A DNA stretch of 64,000 nucleotides, from NCBI RefSeq assembly GCF_014023275.1, contig NZ_CP054698.1:6471001-6535000 (forward strand), read 5' to 3'. The stretch is from Nostoc edaphicum CCNP1411. Lineage in GTDB: Bacteria; Cyanobacteriota; Cyanobacteriia; Cyanobacteriales; Nostocaceae. Of this stretch, positions 1 through 8,964 are shown piece by piece. Within the stretch, counting starts at the first letter, position 1. Every line of letters starts with the position of its first letter. The notes below the pieces were generated by a model. That model had not been told where the DNA came from, made no database searches, and saw nothing but the letters and a program-made list of their open reading frames with translations. The translations under genes were made by a program, and so were the position numbers.

Positions 1-626
1 GCAACAGAACCCAAGATGTAATGGGTTGTTTCCACATTTGTCACCCAATCCCGAATTGCTTCGGAAGTTGCATCTTTGAGAGTGCCAGTACCCGCTTCTA
101 CTGGATGAACTTCTGCCCCCATCAACTTCATCCGAAACACGTTGAGGGCTTGGCGTTCCATATCGTGGACACCCATGTAAATCACACATCTCAAACCAAA
201 CCGCGCACATACAGTTGCAGTCGCTACGCCATGTTGTCCTGCACCTGTCTCTGCAATAACCCGTTGCTTGCCCATACGTTTAGCTAGCAACACCTGAGCT
301 AAAGCATTATTAATTTTGTGAGCGCCTGTATGATTTAAATCTTCACGCTTTAAATAAATTTGTGGCCCAGTGCCATCTGGTCTAGCGTAGTTTGTTGTCA
401 GGCGTTCCGCAAAATATAATGGGCTGGGTCGTCCTACATAGTCACGGAGTAAGTTTTGCAGTTCTGCTTGGAAACTCGGCTCGTTGCGATATTGATGGAA
501 TGCTGCTTCTAACTCACTTAATGCAGGCATTAAGGTTTCTGGGACGTATTTACCGCCGAATTTTCCAAATCTGCCCAAAGAATCTGGTTGAACGGTTGCA
601 GTTTTGATGTCTTGTATGCTTACCAC
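1..626 (-). CDS. trpB: Tryptophan synthase beta chain, 5' part only
   Basis: TrpB condenses indole with serine to make tryptophan, using pyridoxal phosphate, as the beta subunit of the TrpAB complex. About 208 N-terminal residues are visible; the gene runs off the left edge. The reverse strand reads [19 protein letters not shown] near the N-terminus, then [14 protein letters not shown] with the PLP-binding lysine, then ETGAGQHG, all diagnostic of TrpB. The start chosen is GTG at 626, followed by [17 protein letters not shown]; an AAGGA lies just upstream. It is the last gene seen of the minus-strand aromatic block, separated from trpA by a repeat-filled gap. In the N. punctiforme scytonemin cluster a tyrosinase gene (tyrP) sits between trpB and trpA; it is absent here. 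Confidence 0.93.
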   Translation of the reverse strand, partial: MVSIQDIKTATVQPDSLGRFGKFGGKYVPETLMPALSELEAAFHQYRNEPSFQAELQNLLRDYVGRPSPLYFAERLTTNYARPDGTGPQIYLKREDLNHTGAHKINNALAQVLLAKRMGKQRVIAETGAGQHGVATATVCARFGLRCVIYMGVHDMERQALNVFRMKLMGAEVHPVEAGTGTLKDATSEAIRDWVTNVETTHYILGSV

Positions 627-701
627 TGGTTAAAATCCTTTTATGTTGAAATATATTTTTGAGAACTGAATATAGCGGTTCTCGGTTGAGTGAGGTAAAG
701 G

Positions 702-801
702 AACCCCACCCTAGGGTTTACCCCCCTTAATCCCCCCTTGCAAAGGGGGGAAAAAGAAATCCAGTTCCCTCCCCTTTGCAAGGGGAGGGTTAGGGTGGGG
801 T
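702..801. repeat. Palindromic C-rich repeat between trpB and trpA
   Basis: The outer arms AACCCCACCCTA and TAGGGTGGGGT enclose runs of CCCCCTT and AAGGGGGG. This kind of dispersed palindrome is common in Nostoc intergenic DNA. Nothing else coding is seen in the gap between trpB and trpA. A single copy of the GACTTGTGT/ACACCGTAG end repeat follows at 828-848. Confidence 0.6.
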
Positions 802-878
802 AAAACCTTGGTTAATGAGCTATTTCAGACTTGTGTTTACACCGTAGGTTCTTCGAGAGGGGACTATGATGTACCTTT

Positions 879-1706
879 TTACTTTGCGGAACCAACTTGT
901 TGCAGGGATACTGGGGTAATTGCTGCTTTGAGTTCCTGACAAAATTTTTCCACGGCTTGCAATCTCTCAGTTGGGCTACCTTCAGCTAAACGTTTGACGA
1001 AGGCGCTACCAACAATCACCGCATCTGCTCCCCATTCCATGACTTGATGCGCTTGTTCTGGTGCTGAGATGCCAAAACCAACGCCGATAGGTTTATCGGT
1101 GACGCTTCGCAAGTCGGTAATTAAATCTTTTACGCGGTCTTGGATTTGAGCGCGGATACCTGTAACTCCGGTGACGCTTACTAGGTAGATAAAACCTTGA
1201 GATTGACGAGCGATCGCTAAAATTCTATCTTTAGAACTGGTAGGAGCTACAAGTAAAATTACCTCAATTCCAAAAGAGGCAGCAGTTTGGATTAATTCTT
1301 CTGCTTCTTCTAAGGGTAAGTCTGGTACTACCAACCCGCGCACTCCAGCCGCAGCAATTTTTAGTAAAAATGTCTTAATACCCCGGTGCAAAATGGGATT
1401 GTAATAAGTGAATAGAATTATTGGCGCTTTCATGGTAGGAATTACAGCTTCTAACATCTCTAGCACTTGCTCTAATTTCGTGCCTTTTTGCAAAGCGCGA
1501 GTTGCTGCTGCTTGAATTACAGGCCCATCTGCGAGAGGATCGGAGTAGGGAATGCCCAACTCGATAAAGTCAGCACCGTTGCGATCTAAGATACGTAAAG
1601 CTTCGGCAGTGGTTTTTAAGTTAGGATCGCCTGCTGTGATAAAAGGGATTAAAGCACACTGTTGGCGATCGCGTAAAGTCTGAAAATGAGCGGAGATAGA
1701 AGTCAT
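879..1706 (-). CDS. trpA: Tryptophan synthase alpha chain
   Basis: TrpA cleaves indole-3-glycerol phosphate to indole and glyceraldehyde-3-phosphate and passes indole to TrpB. The 275-residue protein has the usual (beta/alpha)8 length. It shows [11 protein letters not shown] near the N-terminus, the catalytic Glu in [11 protein letters not shown] and the following catalytic Asp in PLADGPVIQ, and the phosphate-binding VGFGIS near the C-terminus. The ATG start gives the conserved opening ahead of the FQTLRDR segment. It lies on the same strand as trpC and trpB, but unusually long repeat-rich gaps separate it from both. In a scytonemin cluster it probably serves indole and tryptophan supply for the pigment; a separate primary copy elsewhere in the genome would be expected but cannot be seen here. 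Confidence 0.95.
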   Translation of the reverse strand: MTSISAHFQTLRDRQQCALIPFITAGDPNLKTTAEALRILDRNGADFIELGIPYSDPLADGPVIQAAATRALQKGTKLEQVLEMLEAVIPTMKAPIILFTYYNPILHRGIKTFLLKIAAAGVRGLVVPDLPLEEAEELIQTAASFGIEVILLVAPTSSKDRILAIARQSQGFIYLVSVTGVTGIRAQIQDRVKDLITDLRSVTDKPIGVGFGISAPEQAHQVMEWGADAVIVGSAFVKRLAEGSPTERLQAVEKFCQELKAAITPVSLQQVGSAK

Positions 1707-1788
1707 GCAGAAAAATAGTTAATGATTGGTTAATAGTTCTGGAATAATCAACACTTAGCAATTAGCGATACCCACGCTAAATTTTTTG

Positions 1789-1998
1789 TTAACGAGTCTT
1801 TGATACTCGTGAATGAGTCTTTTAGCTCCATTAATGAGGCTTTTATCTCCATTAATGAGTCTTTGAACTCCGTTAATGAGGCTTTTATCTCCGTTAATGA
1901 GTCTTTTAGCTCCGTTAATGAGGCTTTTATCTCCGTTAATGAGGCTTTTATCTCCGTTAATGAGTCTTTGAACTCCGTTAATGAGTCTTTTATCTCCG
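1789..1998. repeat. 21-bp minisatellite, ten tandem units
   Basis: Ten consecutive 21-bp units of the pattern TTAATGAGKCTTTTATCTCCG run without interruption between trpA and trpC, followed by a partial unit to about 2017. The units fall into a few types (GAGTC or GAGGC; TTTTATCTC, TTTTAGCTC or TTTGAACTC). Because 21 is a multiple of three, one plus-strand frame (1800-2012) stays open and would encode seven-residue repeats such as VNEAFIS. No ribosome binding site or known protein supports translation, so it is called a repeat and not a gene. Confidence 0.9.
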
Positions 1999-2071
1999 TT
2001 AACGAGTATTAGAGCGCTTCTCGTTTGGATGCAATATACTTTGACCTCTCTCCAAACCTCTCTCCTAAAAG

Positions 2072-2092
2072 GCTACGGTGTACACACAAGTC
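2072..2092. repeat. Single copy of the GTGTACAC end repeat
   Basis: This is one copy of the 21-bp end sequence (GCTACGGTG, then TACACACAAGTC) that also bounds the MITE-like element starting at 2125. It is in the same orientation as the left end of that element, with a C-rich spacer between, so the arrangement looks composite. Confidence 0.7.
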
Positions 2093-2124
2093 CTTTTGAC
2101 CCCCTCTAACTCCCCCTTGCCAAG

Positions 2125-2358
2125 GCTACAGTGTACACACAAGTCGAAAAAAGCTTGATTTTCCATTCTTTTGTCGTTTATCTCGTTTACCTCGTTTTTA
2201 TCTCGTTCCCATGTTCTACATGGGAATGCTCCTCGTGGAGGCTCTGCCTCCAATCTGGCATTGAGTCAGAGACTCAATGAATGCATTCCCAGTCGGAGAC
2301 TGGGAACGAGGAAAGTCTTATCAAGCTAGGTTTTTAGGACTTGTGTGTACACCGTAGC
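2125..2358. mobile_element. MITE-like element A, copy 1
   Basis: This non-coding element of 234 bp is bounded by 21-bp inverted ends: GCTACAGTG plus TACACACAAGTC on the left and GACTTGTGTG plus TACACCGTAGC on the right. Inside are nested palindromes (CGTTCCCATG/CATGGGAATG, GGAGGCTCTGCCTCC, GAGTCAGAGACTC, CCCAGTCGGAGACTGGG). The same element occurs inverted at 37292-37504. No transposase is present, so it would have to be moved in trans if it is mobile. Confidence 0.75.
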
Positions 2359-2430
2359 CTAAAAGGAGAGAGGCTTTGAATCTTACTCCCCTTCCCTTGC
2401 AGGGAAGGGGCTGGGGGTTAGGTCTGTATT

Positions 2431-3258
2431 CTAAGAAAGGCTCAAAAGACTACGCACAGCTTGTTCTACATCGCTTTGTTTAACTAAAGACTCTCCAACC
2501 AAAACCGCACGGACACCAGCTTCAGCAACAAAAGATAAATCAGCAGGTGTATAAAGTCCAGACTCACTAACGACGGTGATATCTAAACTTTGCAAATATT
2601 GCTGGCGCTGTGTTAAAAGTTGCTGTGTTATTCCTAAATCAACGGTAAAATTTTCTAAATTGCGATTGTTGATTCCTACTAAATGTAAATCGTCAAGCTT
2701 AAGCACTCGATCTAGTTCAGCTAAAGTATGGACTTCTACCAGTGCATTCATGCCCAAATAGTGAATCAGTCGCAAAAAGCTTTGAAGTTCTTGGTCTGAT
2801 AAGATAGCGGCAATCAACAAAACTGCATCTGCGCCTGCTGTCCGTGCTAAATAAATTTGATAGGGGTCAATGATGAACTCCTTACACAGTAGGGGTAATG
2901 CTACTTGCTGACGGATACCACGCAGATTATCAAAACTGCCCTGAAAAAACTTATGATCAGTGAGGACTGATAGACAAGCTGCACCACCTCGTTCATAAGC
3001 TTGAGCGATCGCTACAGGGTCAAAATCTGCCCGAATAATCCCACGGCTAGGTGATGCTTTTTTTACCTCGGCAATTAAGCTAGGTTGCTGAGGATTTTGT
3101 TGTAAAGCAGCCAGGAAATTTCGGATAGTTGGAGCCGCAATTAATTGCTGTTGCAAATCAGCTAAAGAAAATTCTTGCTGCATCTGTGCAACTTCTTGCC
3201 TTTTATGCAACACAATTTCTTCAAGAATATGGCGGGAAGTCGTAACTTGCTTAATCAT
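2431..3258 (-). CDS. trpC: Indole-3-glycerol phosphate synthase
   Basis: TrpC closes the indole ring, converting carboxyphenylamino-deoxyribulose phosphate to indole-3-glycerol phosphate. The 275-residue protein carries the family signature: [11 protein letters not shown] with the catalytic lysine, [13 protein letters not shown] with the second active-site lysine, VGINNRNL and VVSESG. It starts at an ATG giving [16 protein letters not shown]. It lies 66 bp downstream of trpE-G on the same strand, and that gap consists of an imperfect heptameric TGACTAA-type repeat. It is probably co-transcribed with trpE-G. Confidence 0.95.
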   Translation of the reverse strand: MIKQVTTSRHILEEIVLHKRQEVAQMQQEFSLADLQQQLIAAPTIRNFLAALQQNPQQPSLIAEVKKASPSRGIIRADFDPVAIAQAYERGGAACLSVLTDHKFFQGSFDNLRGIRQQVALPLLCKEFIIDPYQIYLARTAGADAVLLIAAILSDQELQSFLRLIHYLGMNALVEVHTLAELDRVLKLDDLHLVGINNRNLENFTVDLGITQQLLTQRQQYLQSLDITVVSESGLYTPADLSFVAEAGVRAVLVGESLVKQSDVEQAVRSLLSLS

Positions 3259-3294
3259 AAAATTCTTAGGGAAGGGCGAGAATTTCCTACTCTT

Positions 3295-3345
3295 GACAAA
3301 TGACTGATGACAAATGACTAATGACTAATGACCAATGACTAATGA
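3295..3345. repeat. Heptameric short tandem repeat (TGACTAA type)
   Basis: Degenerate 7-bp units of TGACAAA, TGACTAA and TGACCAA type fill the spacer between trpE-G and trpC and run into the end of trpE-G. They are typical of STRR sequences in heterocystous cyanobacteria. Confidence 0.75.
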
Positions 3346-5553
3346 CTCTTCGATGTGTGTATATGCCCGCACCACATTTTTAATGATTTCCAGACCGACT
3401 TCCCCGGCTAAAGTCATGATTGATTCTGGATGAAACTGAACGGCGGCGATGGGAAGTGTCTGATGTTCAATGCCCATAATTACATCGTCATCAGAAATCG
3501 CTGTCACCTTCAGTTCTTTTGGCAAATGCTGCGGTAGGGCAAATAATGAGTGATATCTACCGACTGTGAAGGATTCCGGTAAATTTTTGAAGGTGACAGA
3601 ATCGGAATCAGTAACGAAAATCCGTGAAGATTTACCATGTTGAGGATAGTTGAGAACTCCCAATTCTCCGCCAAAAGCTTCAACGATGCTTTGCAGTCCT
3701 AGACAAACTCCGAAAATGGGAATTTGGCGATAAAGAAGGGCGCCGATAGTTTCCGAAACTCCAAAATCACTTGGTCTACCAGGGCCGGGAGATAATACAA
3801 CTAAGTCAGGGCGTTCTTTGTCGAATAGTGAATCAGAAAAACCGTGACGTAATGTAGTGACGCTTGCACCAGTTTGGCGAATGTAATTAGCTAATGTATG
3901 AACAAATGAGTCTTCATAATCTATTAGTAAGATACGTTTGCCAGTTGCCGCCCTTGGGAGGATTTTAGCTAATTTTAAGGAACTGGATTCATCAATTTTC
4001 TGACTCGTTTGCTTAACACGGCGAATCGTTTCAAATAAAGCAGCAGCTTTGGTAATTGTTTCTTGTTCTTCTGCTTGGGGTATGGAGTCATAAAGGACAG
4101 TAGCGCCAACTCGCACTTCGGCGATGCAGTCTTTTAATCGAATTGTCCGCAGAATTAATCCAGTATTTAAATTGCCATTGAAATTTAAATAGCCGACTGC
4201 TCCACCATACCAACGGCGGGCGCTACGTTCATGCTGTTCAATAAAATCTATGGCGGCTTTTTTGGGTGCGCCGGTGACTGTAACCGCCCAAGTGTGGGAA
4301 AGAAAGGCATCTAAGGCATCAAATTGCGATCGCAATATACCTTCAACATGATCCACTGTATGAATTAAATGGCTGTATAATTCAATTTGACGACGACCAA
4401 TCACTTGTACTGAACCAGGTTCACAGATTCGGGATTTGTCATTGCGATCGACATCAGTACACATCGTCAACTCAGCTTCATCTTTGTGAGAGTTGAGTAA
4501 ATGACGAATTTGCACCGCATCATCAAGAGCATCTAATCCCCGGCTAATAGTGCCACTAATAGGACAAGTTTCTACCCGCTTCCCTTCAACTCGCACAAAC
4601 ATTTCTGGAGATGCGCCAATCAAATATTCTCCACCTAAATTAAAAATAAACCCATAAGGACTAGGATTTATATCCTTTAAAGTTTCAAATAGTTTGCTGG
4701 GTTCATCTTCATAGTCTTCAAAAAAGTTTTGACTAGGAACAACTTCAAATAAATCGCCTCGGCGGAAATAATCGAGTGCAGCCTCAACTTTTTTGGCATA
4801 CTCGCCTACTTTATGATCAGCAGTTTGATTCGGGAGAAGATGTTTTCCGCGATAATCAACAGACTCACCTGTTCGAGGCAAATTCTTTGTGTTGCCATGC
4901 GCTGTTTGAAAATCATATTGGAGACGAAATGCCCGTTGCTGATAGTAGTCAACAACTATCAATTCATCTGGCAGATAAAGCACCAAATCACGCTGATCTG
5001 TAGGACGTTCCAAACGTTGGGTAATTGGTTCAAACTGAAAAACTAAGTCATAACCAAACGCACCATATAATCCCAAATGCTCGTCTTCTTGACTAGAAAA
5101 AGTATGTAGAATTTCGCGGACAACAGTAAAGGCTGAAGGTTGCTTACTGCGTTCTTCTTCAGTAAATAATCTTTTTGTAGATTTAACGAAGCCAACAATA
5201 TTGTTATTATCTAGAGTAACTTTTTCAAGTTGTGTTGAGTTAGATAAGCACTCTAAAAGTAATGGCAAAAGTACTTGACCACGTTCATTTAACGCTATCA
5301 AATTAAAAGCATTTTCCTGTGTAGTCAATTCCAATGGTGGATTTACAAATCCGATTGCCCATCTTTTGTATCTGCCTGGATATTCGTAGCTGCTTCTTAG
5401 CAAGCCTCCACGCTGAGAATTTAAGTGAAACAGAATATCTTCAAGGGCAGTGTCCATCTTCACTTCAGTGATGGAGCGAGAAACACTTACACCGCCAAGG
5501 GTTTTATAAGAACGGGAATCAAAAATCATGGGTAATTTCTCACTAATTGTCAT
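3325..5553 (-). CDS. trpE: Fused anthranilate synthase (TrpE-TrpG)
   Basis: This enzyme converts chorismate and glutamine to anthranilate, the first committed step to tryptophan. At 742 residues it is a natural fusion: a chorismate-binding TrpE half (about 1-515, with ETCPISGTISRG, TDVDRNDKSR and GAPKKAAIDFIE) and a class I glutamine amidotransferase (about 545-742). The amidotransferase triad is visible as Cys617 in GVCLGLQ and His708/Glu710 in HPES. The TrpE/G fusion is typical of the scytonemin-cluster copy. About 480 bp lie upstream, containing a promoter-like motif (5832-5875) that also occurs three times upstream of scyA. It is likely the first gene of a trpE-trpC unit. Confidence 0.95.
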   Translation of the reverse strand: MTISEKLPMIFDSRSYKTLGGVSVSRSITEVKMDTALEDILFHLNSQRGGLLRSSYEYPGRYKRWAIGFVNPPLELTTQENAFNLIALNERGQVLLPLLLECLSNSTQLEKVTLDNNNIVGFVKSTKRLFTEEERSKQPSAFTVVREILHTFSSQEDEHLGLYGAFGYDLVFQFEPITQRLERPTDQRDLVLYLPDELIVVDYYQQRAFRLQYDFQTAHGNTKNLPRTGESVDYRGKHLLPNQTADHKVGEYAKKVEAALDYFRRGDLFEVVPSQNFFEDYEDEPSKLFETLKDINPSPYGFIFNLGGEYLIGASPEMFVRVEGKRVETCPISGTISRGLDALDDAVQIRHLLNSHKDEAELTMCTDVDRNDKSRICEPGSVQVIGRRQIELYSHLIHTVDHVEGILRSQFDALDAFLSHTWAVTVTGAPKKAAIDFIEQHERSARRWYGGAVGYLNFNGNLNTGLILRTIRLKDCIAEVRVGATVLYDSIPQAEEQETITKAAALFETIRRVKQTSQKIDESSSLKLAKILPRAATGKRILLIDYEDSFVHTLANYIRQTGASVTTLRHGFSDSLFDKERPDLVVLSPGPGRPSDFGVSETIGALLYRQIPIFGVCLGLQSIVEAFGGELGVLNYPQHGKSSRIFVTDSDSVTFKNLPESFTVGRYHSLFALPQHLPKELKVTAISDDDVIMGIEHQTLPIAAVQFHPESIMTLAGEVGLEIIKNVVRAYTHIEESLVIGH

Positions 5554-6034
5554 TTGTCATTTGTCATGGGTCATTTGTCATTTGTCATTTGTAGATATGA
5601 CGATGCTATCTAAATTGTGAAGATTAAATAACCGCCTTATCTACTAGAGGCTTTGCCAACGCGAAGTGTATCGTAGAGAAAAAGAATATTTATGAATGCT
5701 ATAAATAACTAATTTAGACAACTCGATATCAATCTAAATCAACCTATTCTAATCTGCGAATTATTTGTGAAAAATGTAATTAAAAACTTTTTGCTTCTTA
5801 CTTAAGAGTACTAGATATCAAGCAGATAATACATTGAATAATTTTTCGATCGGGTGTCAATTTATTCGCTTTTTATACTGCTTATCTACTACTTTTCCAA
5901 ACAAAGCTGTTTAAAATTCTCCGCCTCCCTCAAAAGTAGTAGATCATCTCAAAACCTAGCATTAAACCTCTGCGTTACTCTGCGCTTCCCAGCCTGCGGC
6001 AAGCCGCAAAAGCGTCTACCGCGTCCCTCTGCGT
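5554..6034. other. Intergenic region upstream of trpE
   Basis: This 481-bp gap holds a TCATTTG-type heptamer repeat at about 5551-5590, the candidate scytonemin-regulon promoter at 5832-5875 and a dispersed repeat at about 5971-6038 (around CAGCCTGCGGCAAGCCGC). That repeat recurs in inverted orientation at about 14628-14694, downstream of scyD. The plus-strand ORF covering 5854-6249 runs through these repeats into the reverse of aroB and is not a gene. Confidence 0.7.
5832..5875 (-). promoter_or_regulatory. Candidate scytonemin-regulon promoter, trpE copy
   Basis: Read on the minus strand it has AAGCGAA, a short spacer, TTGACA (complement of 5855-5860), an ATCGAAAAATT block and then a weak -10-like TTCAAT 16 bp after the -35. 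The same blocks in the same order occur three times upstream of scyA. It lies about 300 bp upstream of the trpE start and in the same orientation. Its function is inferred from repetition and position only. Confidence 0.5.
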
Positions 6035-7228
6035 TTAAAATCCGAAAAACTCCCTCAACAGCGATATTGCTTCCCTATACAACAACAAATTCACCTCATG
6101 AACCTCAATTCCTTTTCCAATCCCTTGTAACAACATTAAAGTCAATTCTCCCCCCAAATGTTCCCGGAACTCAGTTAAACCCCGGAACAAACAATCAGGA
6201 TGTTCCAATTGTGATAAATTCTGCGCTAATTCTGGCACATACAACGTGAAACCCAAAGCCGATAAAGTATTTAATATCCGTTGCCATTCTGAACAATCAA
6301 GCAATCCTAATAAATAAGAATAGGTGCTATCCAAAGCGATACCGATCGCAACTGCTTCGCCATGACGCAAGCGATAATTAGTCAAATGCTCCAGTTTATG
6401 AGCCGCCCAATGTCCAAAATCCAGGGGACGAGACGAACCCATTTCAAAAGCATCGCCGCTATTGGCAATATGTTCTAAATGCAACTGGGCGCAACTATAG
6501 ATAACCTGTTGCATGGTATCCATGTCTCGCCGCCCCAAGGCTACGCTGTGAGAGTGGATATAATCAAAAAAGTTAGCATCCTTAATCAGCGCCACTTTGA
6601 CGGCTTCTGCAATCCCAGAACGCCAATCGCGATCGTCTAGAGTTGTCAAAAAGGCAGAATCATTTATAACAGCATAAGGTGGCGCAAATGTGCCGAGAAA
6701 GTTCTTTTTACCAAAGGCGTTGATGCCGTTTTTTACCCCAACCCCAGAATCATTTTGCGCTAATACCGTTGTCGGAATGCGAATCAGGCGAATTCCTCGG
6801 TGAGCAGTTGCAGCAGCGTATCCTACCAAATCCAACATCGCCCCGCCCCCGATCGCTAATATGTAAGAGTGGCGACATAATCCGGCGGCTTCAATCTGTT
6901 GGTGGATTTGCTCTACGAAAGTGCGATCGTTTTTGGCAGCTTCTCCTCCCGAAATTATCATGGGTTCAGCTGCGATCGCTAGCACCTCTGCATAAAAATT
7001 GGTATACGCGATTAATTGCTTCACCAATTCCGGTTGAAACTTTAATATTCCTGCATCTACCACTGCAACTAATTTCTTTGGCTTTGTCTCTTCATCTGCT
7101 GTAACCACTTGCGCTAGCGTCGGGTTTTTCAACTCAAATAAATTTTGAGTGAAATAAACCTCATAGTTAAAAGTAACCGCAACCCGTTGATGAATTAATC
7201 TACTTTTTTGCTTGATGTCAACTATCAT
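6035..7228 (-). CDS. aroB: 3-Dehydroquinate synthase-family enzyme (AroB-like)
   Basis: AroB turns DAHP into 3-dehydroquinate, the second shikimate step, which feeds chorismate to TrpE and TyrA. The 397-residue protein has the NAD-binding GGEAAKND and AIGGGAMLDLVGYAAAT segments, the metal-site Glu in GIAEAVKVALI, and metal-site histidines in LDFGHWAAHKLE and RHGEAVAIGI. It is about 35 residues longer than typical AroB and has diverged, so a related sugar-phosphate cyclase activity (as in EboD-type proteins) cannot be excluded. Its ATG overlaps the stop of the dsbA-like gene as ATGA, implying translational coupling. Confidence 0.85.
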   Translation of the reverse strand: MIVDIKQKSRLIHQRVAVTFNYEVYFTQNLFELKNPTLAQVVTADEETKPKKLVAVVDAGILKFQPELVKQLIAYTNFYAEVLAIAAEPMIISGGEAAKNDRTFVEQIHQQIEAAGLCRHSYILAIGGGAMLDLVGYAAATAHRGIRLIRIPTTVLAQNDSGVGVKNGINAFGKKNFLGTFAPPYAVINDSAFLTTLDDRDWRSGIAEAVKVALIKDANFFDYIHSHSVALGRRDMDTMQQVIYSCAQLHLEHIANSGDAFEMGSSRPLDFGHWAAHKLEHLTNYRLRHGEAVAIGIALDSTYSYLLGLLDCSEWQRILNTLSALGFTLYVPELAQNLSQLEHPDCLFRGLTEFREHLGGELTLMLLQGIGKGIEVHEVNLLLYREAISLLREFFGF

Positions 7229-7869
7229 ATTTTTGCAGGTATATCTAAAAGTGCAGCACGATTCAAAGTTTCCAGGAATACCTCTACCGAGTGAGAACCA
7301 TTTACCTTGACTTTGTTATTGATGACGAAAAACGGCACGCTGTTAATGCCATTTAACCGAGCAAATGTTGATTCAGCAACAACTGCATCACTCACAGCAT
7401 GATTAGTTAATTGCAATTTTAATTCGCCAGCATCCATCTGATATGCTGTACCGATGGCAACAATAACGTTAATATCTCCGAGGTTCAAACCATCTTCAAA
7501 GTAAGCTTTATAAATAGCTTCTACAACATCGTTTTTTACGCTTGTGGGGGCAAGTGCAATCAGTTGATGAGAAAGCTTAGTATTGACAGCCAAACGGACT
7601 TTTTCAAAATCTAGCTTAACTCCAGCCGCCTCTCCTGCACGTTGTGTATAATCAAACATCTGTTGCAATTCTTCCGCTTTCATGCCTTTTCTATTTTGCA
7701 TAAAACTACGAAATTCATAACCTTCAGCAGGAACGGTATTATCTAGAAGAAATGGGTGCCAGCGGATATGCACTTCTTCTTCTTGCCATTGTGCCAGTGC
7801 ATCAAACAGATGCTTTTTCCCAATTCTGCACCAAGGGCAAACGGTATCGTGAAAGATATCTATCAGCAT
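7225..7869 (-). CDS. DsbA-family thiol oxidoreductase (FrnE-like)
   Basis: This is a thioredoxin-fold oxidoreductase of 214 residues with the active-site CPWC at residues 11-14, a helical insertion and the cis-proline loop in GINSVPFFVINNK. There is no signal peptide, so it is cytoplasmic like FrnE rather than a periplasmic DsbA. A dsbA homologue holds exactly this place, between tyrA and aroB, in the N. punctiforme scytonemin cluster. Its role in pigment synthesis is unknown; reduction or oxidation of scytonemin or handling of cluster enzymes is only a guess. It starts 12 bp after tyrA and overlaps aroB by 4 bp. Confidence 0.88.
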   Translation of the reverse strand: MLIDIFHDTVCPWCRIGKKHLFDALAQWQEEEVHIRWHPFLLDNTVPAEGYEFRSFMQNRKGMKAEELQQMFDYTQRAGEAAGVKLDFEKVRLAVNTKLSHQLIALAPTSVKNDVVEAIYKAYFEDGLNLGDINVIVAIGTAYQMDAGELKLQLTNHAVSDAVVAESTFARLNGINSVPFFVINNKVKVNGSHSVEVFLETLNRAALLDIPAKI

Positions 7870-7881
7870 ATTTTTTGTTAA

Positions 7882-8961
7882 TCAAATGCTAATATTTGTG
7901 TGCATCTGTGGTTTAAAATCTCGTTGCAGAGCCGTTGTGTGTAAAGGCTGTAGAAAAGTGTTAATTTTCTCTTCCAAAAAGCTTTGGGTATTTTCAAATT
8001 CTTTAATTAATGCATCTCTATCTTTTTTCGCCACCAGTTTCGCTAATCGGCTGTAAGTATTAGCTAAAAAACTAATAGCATTACACCTTTCTTCGGTAGC
8101 CAGCATAATATCAACACATAAATTAGGATTTTGGGAAAACAAACGTTTAACAATATCAATTTCTTGACGGTAGTTAGGAGTTGACATTGTTAAACTCTGC
8201 TCTATGTCCACTCTTGTTTGTGCTAAGAAAACGCCAAGACTAAATCTACAGAAATGCTGCGTTGCTTGAATAACCACCATCATTTGATCGTGTTCTTCAG
8301 GCGTGCAAAAAACTAATTCACCACCTTTACTTTTAAGAAAGTCTAATAACCATTGAAATGAATCATTGTTTCGACCTGGACACACTACCACTTTTTGTCC
8401 CAAAAACGATTTGATATTTGGGCCAAACATTGGATGTAAACCCATGACTGGGCCGGAATGATATTCCAGCATTGCCTGAGTTGGCTGAGTCTTAATACTC
8501 GTGATGTCACACAAGGCGGTATTTGGAGCAAGATATTTTGCAGCCCGCTTGATAACATCAACCGTATGTTCAATCGGAACACTGACTAATACTAATTCTG
8601 CCTGATTTAACAGTTTCTCTGCATATTCCCAATCTTCATGTTCGAGAACGCTAACATTATGACCTACTAACGAAAGCTGCTCTTTGAATAATCTTCCCAT
8701 CCTACCGCATCCACCGATGATGGTAATTTGTCGGGGGCTGACATGATTTGTGGCAGATTTAGGGGTAAGACTGGCATGACAACTCTTGACTACACCTGCC
8801 CAAACAGACTCAGGAATACCAGCTTGAGCGAGTAGGGGAGCGACATCAGCCAGTTGTTCATCTAAAGAAGGTTGTTCTGATGCTGCTAATAATGATATGC
8901 GATCGCTAAGTAGGGCGATCAAGCTTTGGTCAGTTTTTTTAAGTTGATCTGAATTTGTCAT
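7882..8961 (-). CDS. tyrA: Prephenate dehydrogenase with chorismate-mutase-like N-terminus
   Basis: TyrA makes p-hydroxyphenylpyruvate from prephenate. In scytonemin synthesis this is the partner that ScyA condenses with indole-pyruvate. The 359-residue protein has a helical N-terminal segment (1-65) resembling a chorismate mutase domain, as in the bifunctional T-protein, then a Rossmann fold with IIGGCGRMGRLF (about 81-92), and the dehydrogenase active site in GLHPMFGPN with the catalytic histidine. It starts 3 bp after the glycosyltransferase stop, so the two are surely co-transcribed. Confidence 0.92.
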   Translation of the reverse strand: MTNSDQLKKTDQSLIALLSDRISLLAASEQPSLDEQLADVAPLLAQAGIPESVWAGVVKSCHASLTPKSATNHVSPRQITIIGGCGRMGRLFKEQLSLVGHNVSVLEHEDWEYAEKLLNQAELVLVSVPIEHTVDVIKRAAKYLAPNTALCDITSIKTQPTQAMLEYHSGPVMGLHPMFGPNIKSFLGQKVVVCPGRNNDSFQWLLDFLKSKGGELVFCTPEEHDQMMVVIQATQHFCRFSLGVFLAQTRVDIEQSLTMSTPNYRQEIDIVKRLFSQNPNLCVDIMLATEERCNAISFLANTYSRLAKLVAKKDRDALIKEFENTQSFLEEKINTFLQPLHTTALQRDFKPQMHTNISI

Positions 8962-8964
8962 TGG

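Noticed and set aside
1789..1998. CRISPR-like array
   Set aside because: The 21-bp units are directly joined with no unique spacers; it is a minisatellite.
1800..2012. 70-residue repeat protein gene
   Set aside because: The frame is open only because the unit length is a multiple of three; no ribosome binding site and no known family.
5854..6249. Plus-strand ORF of 131 residues
   Set aside because: It runs through a dispersed repeat and the reverse of aroB and has low-complexity composition.
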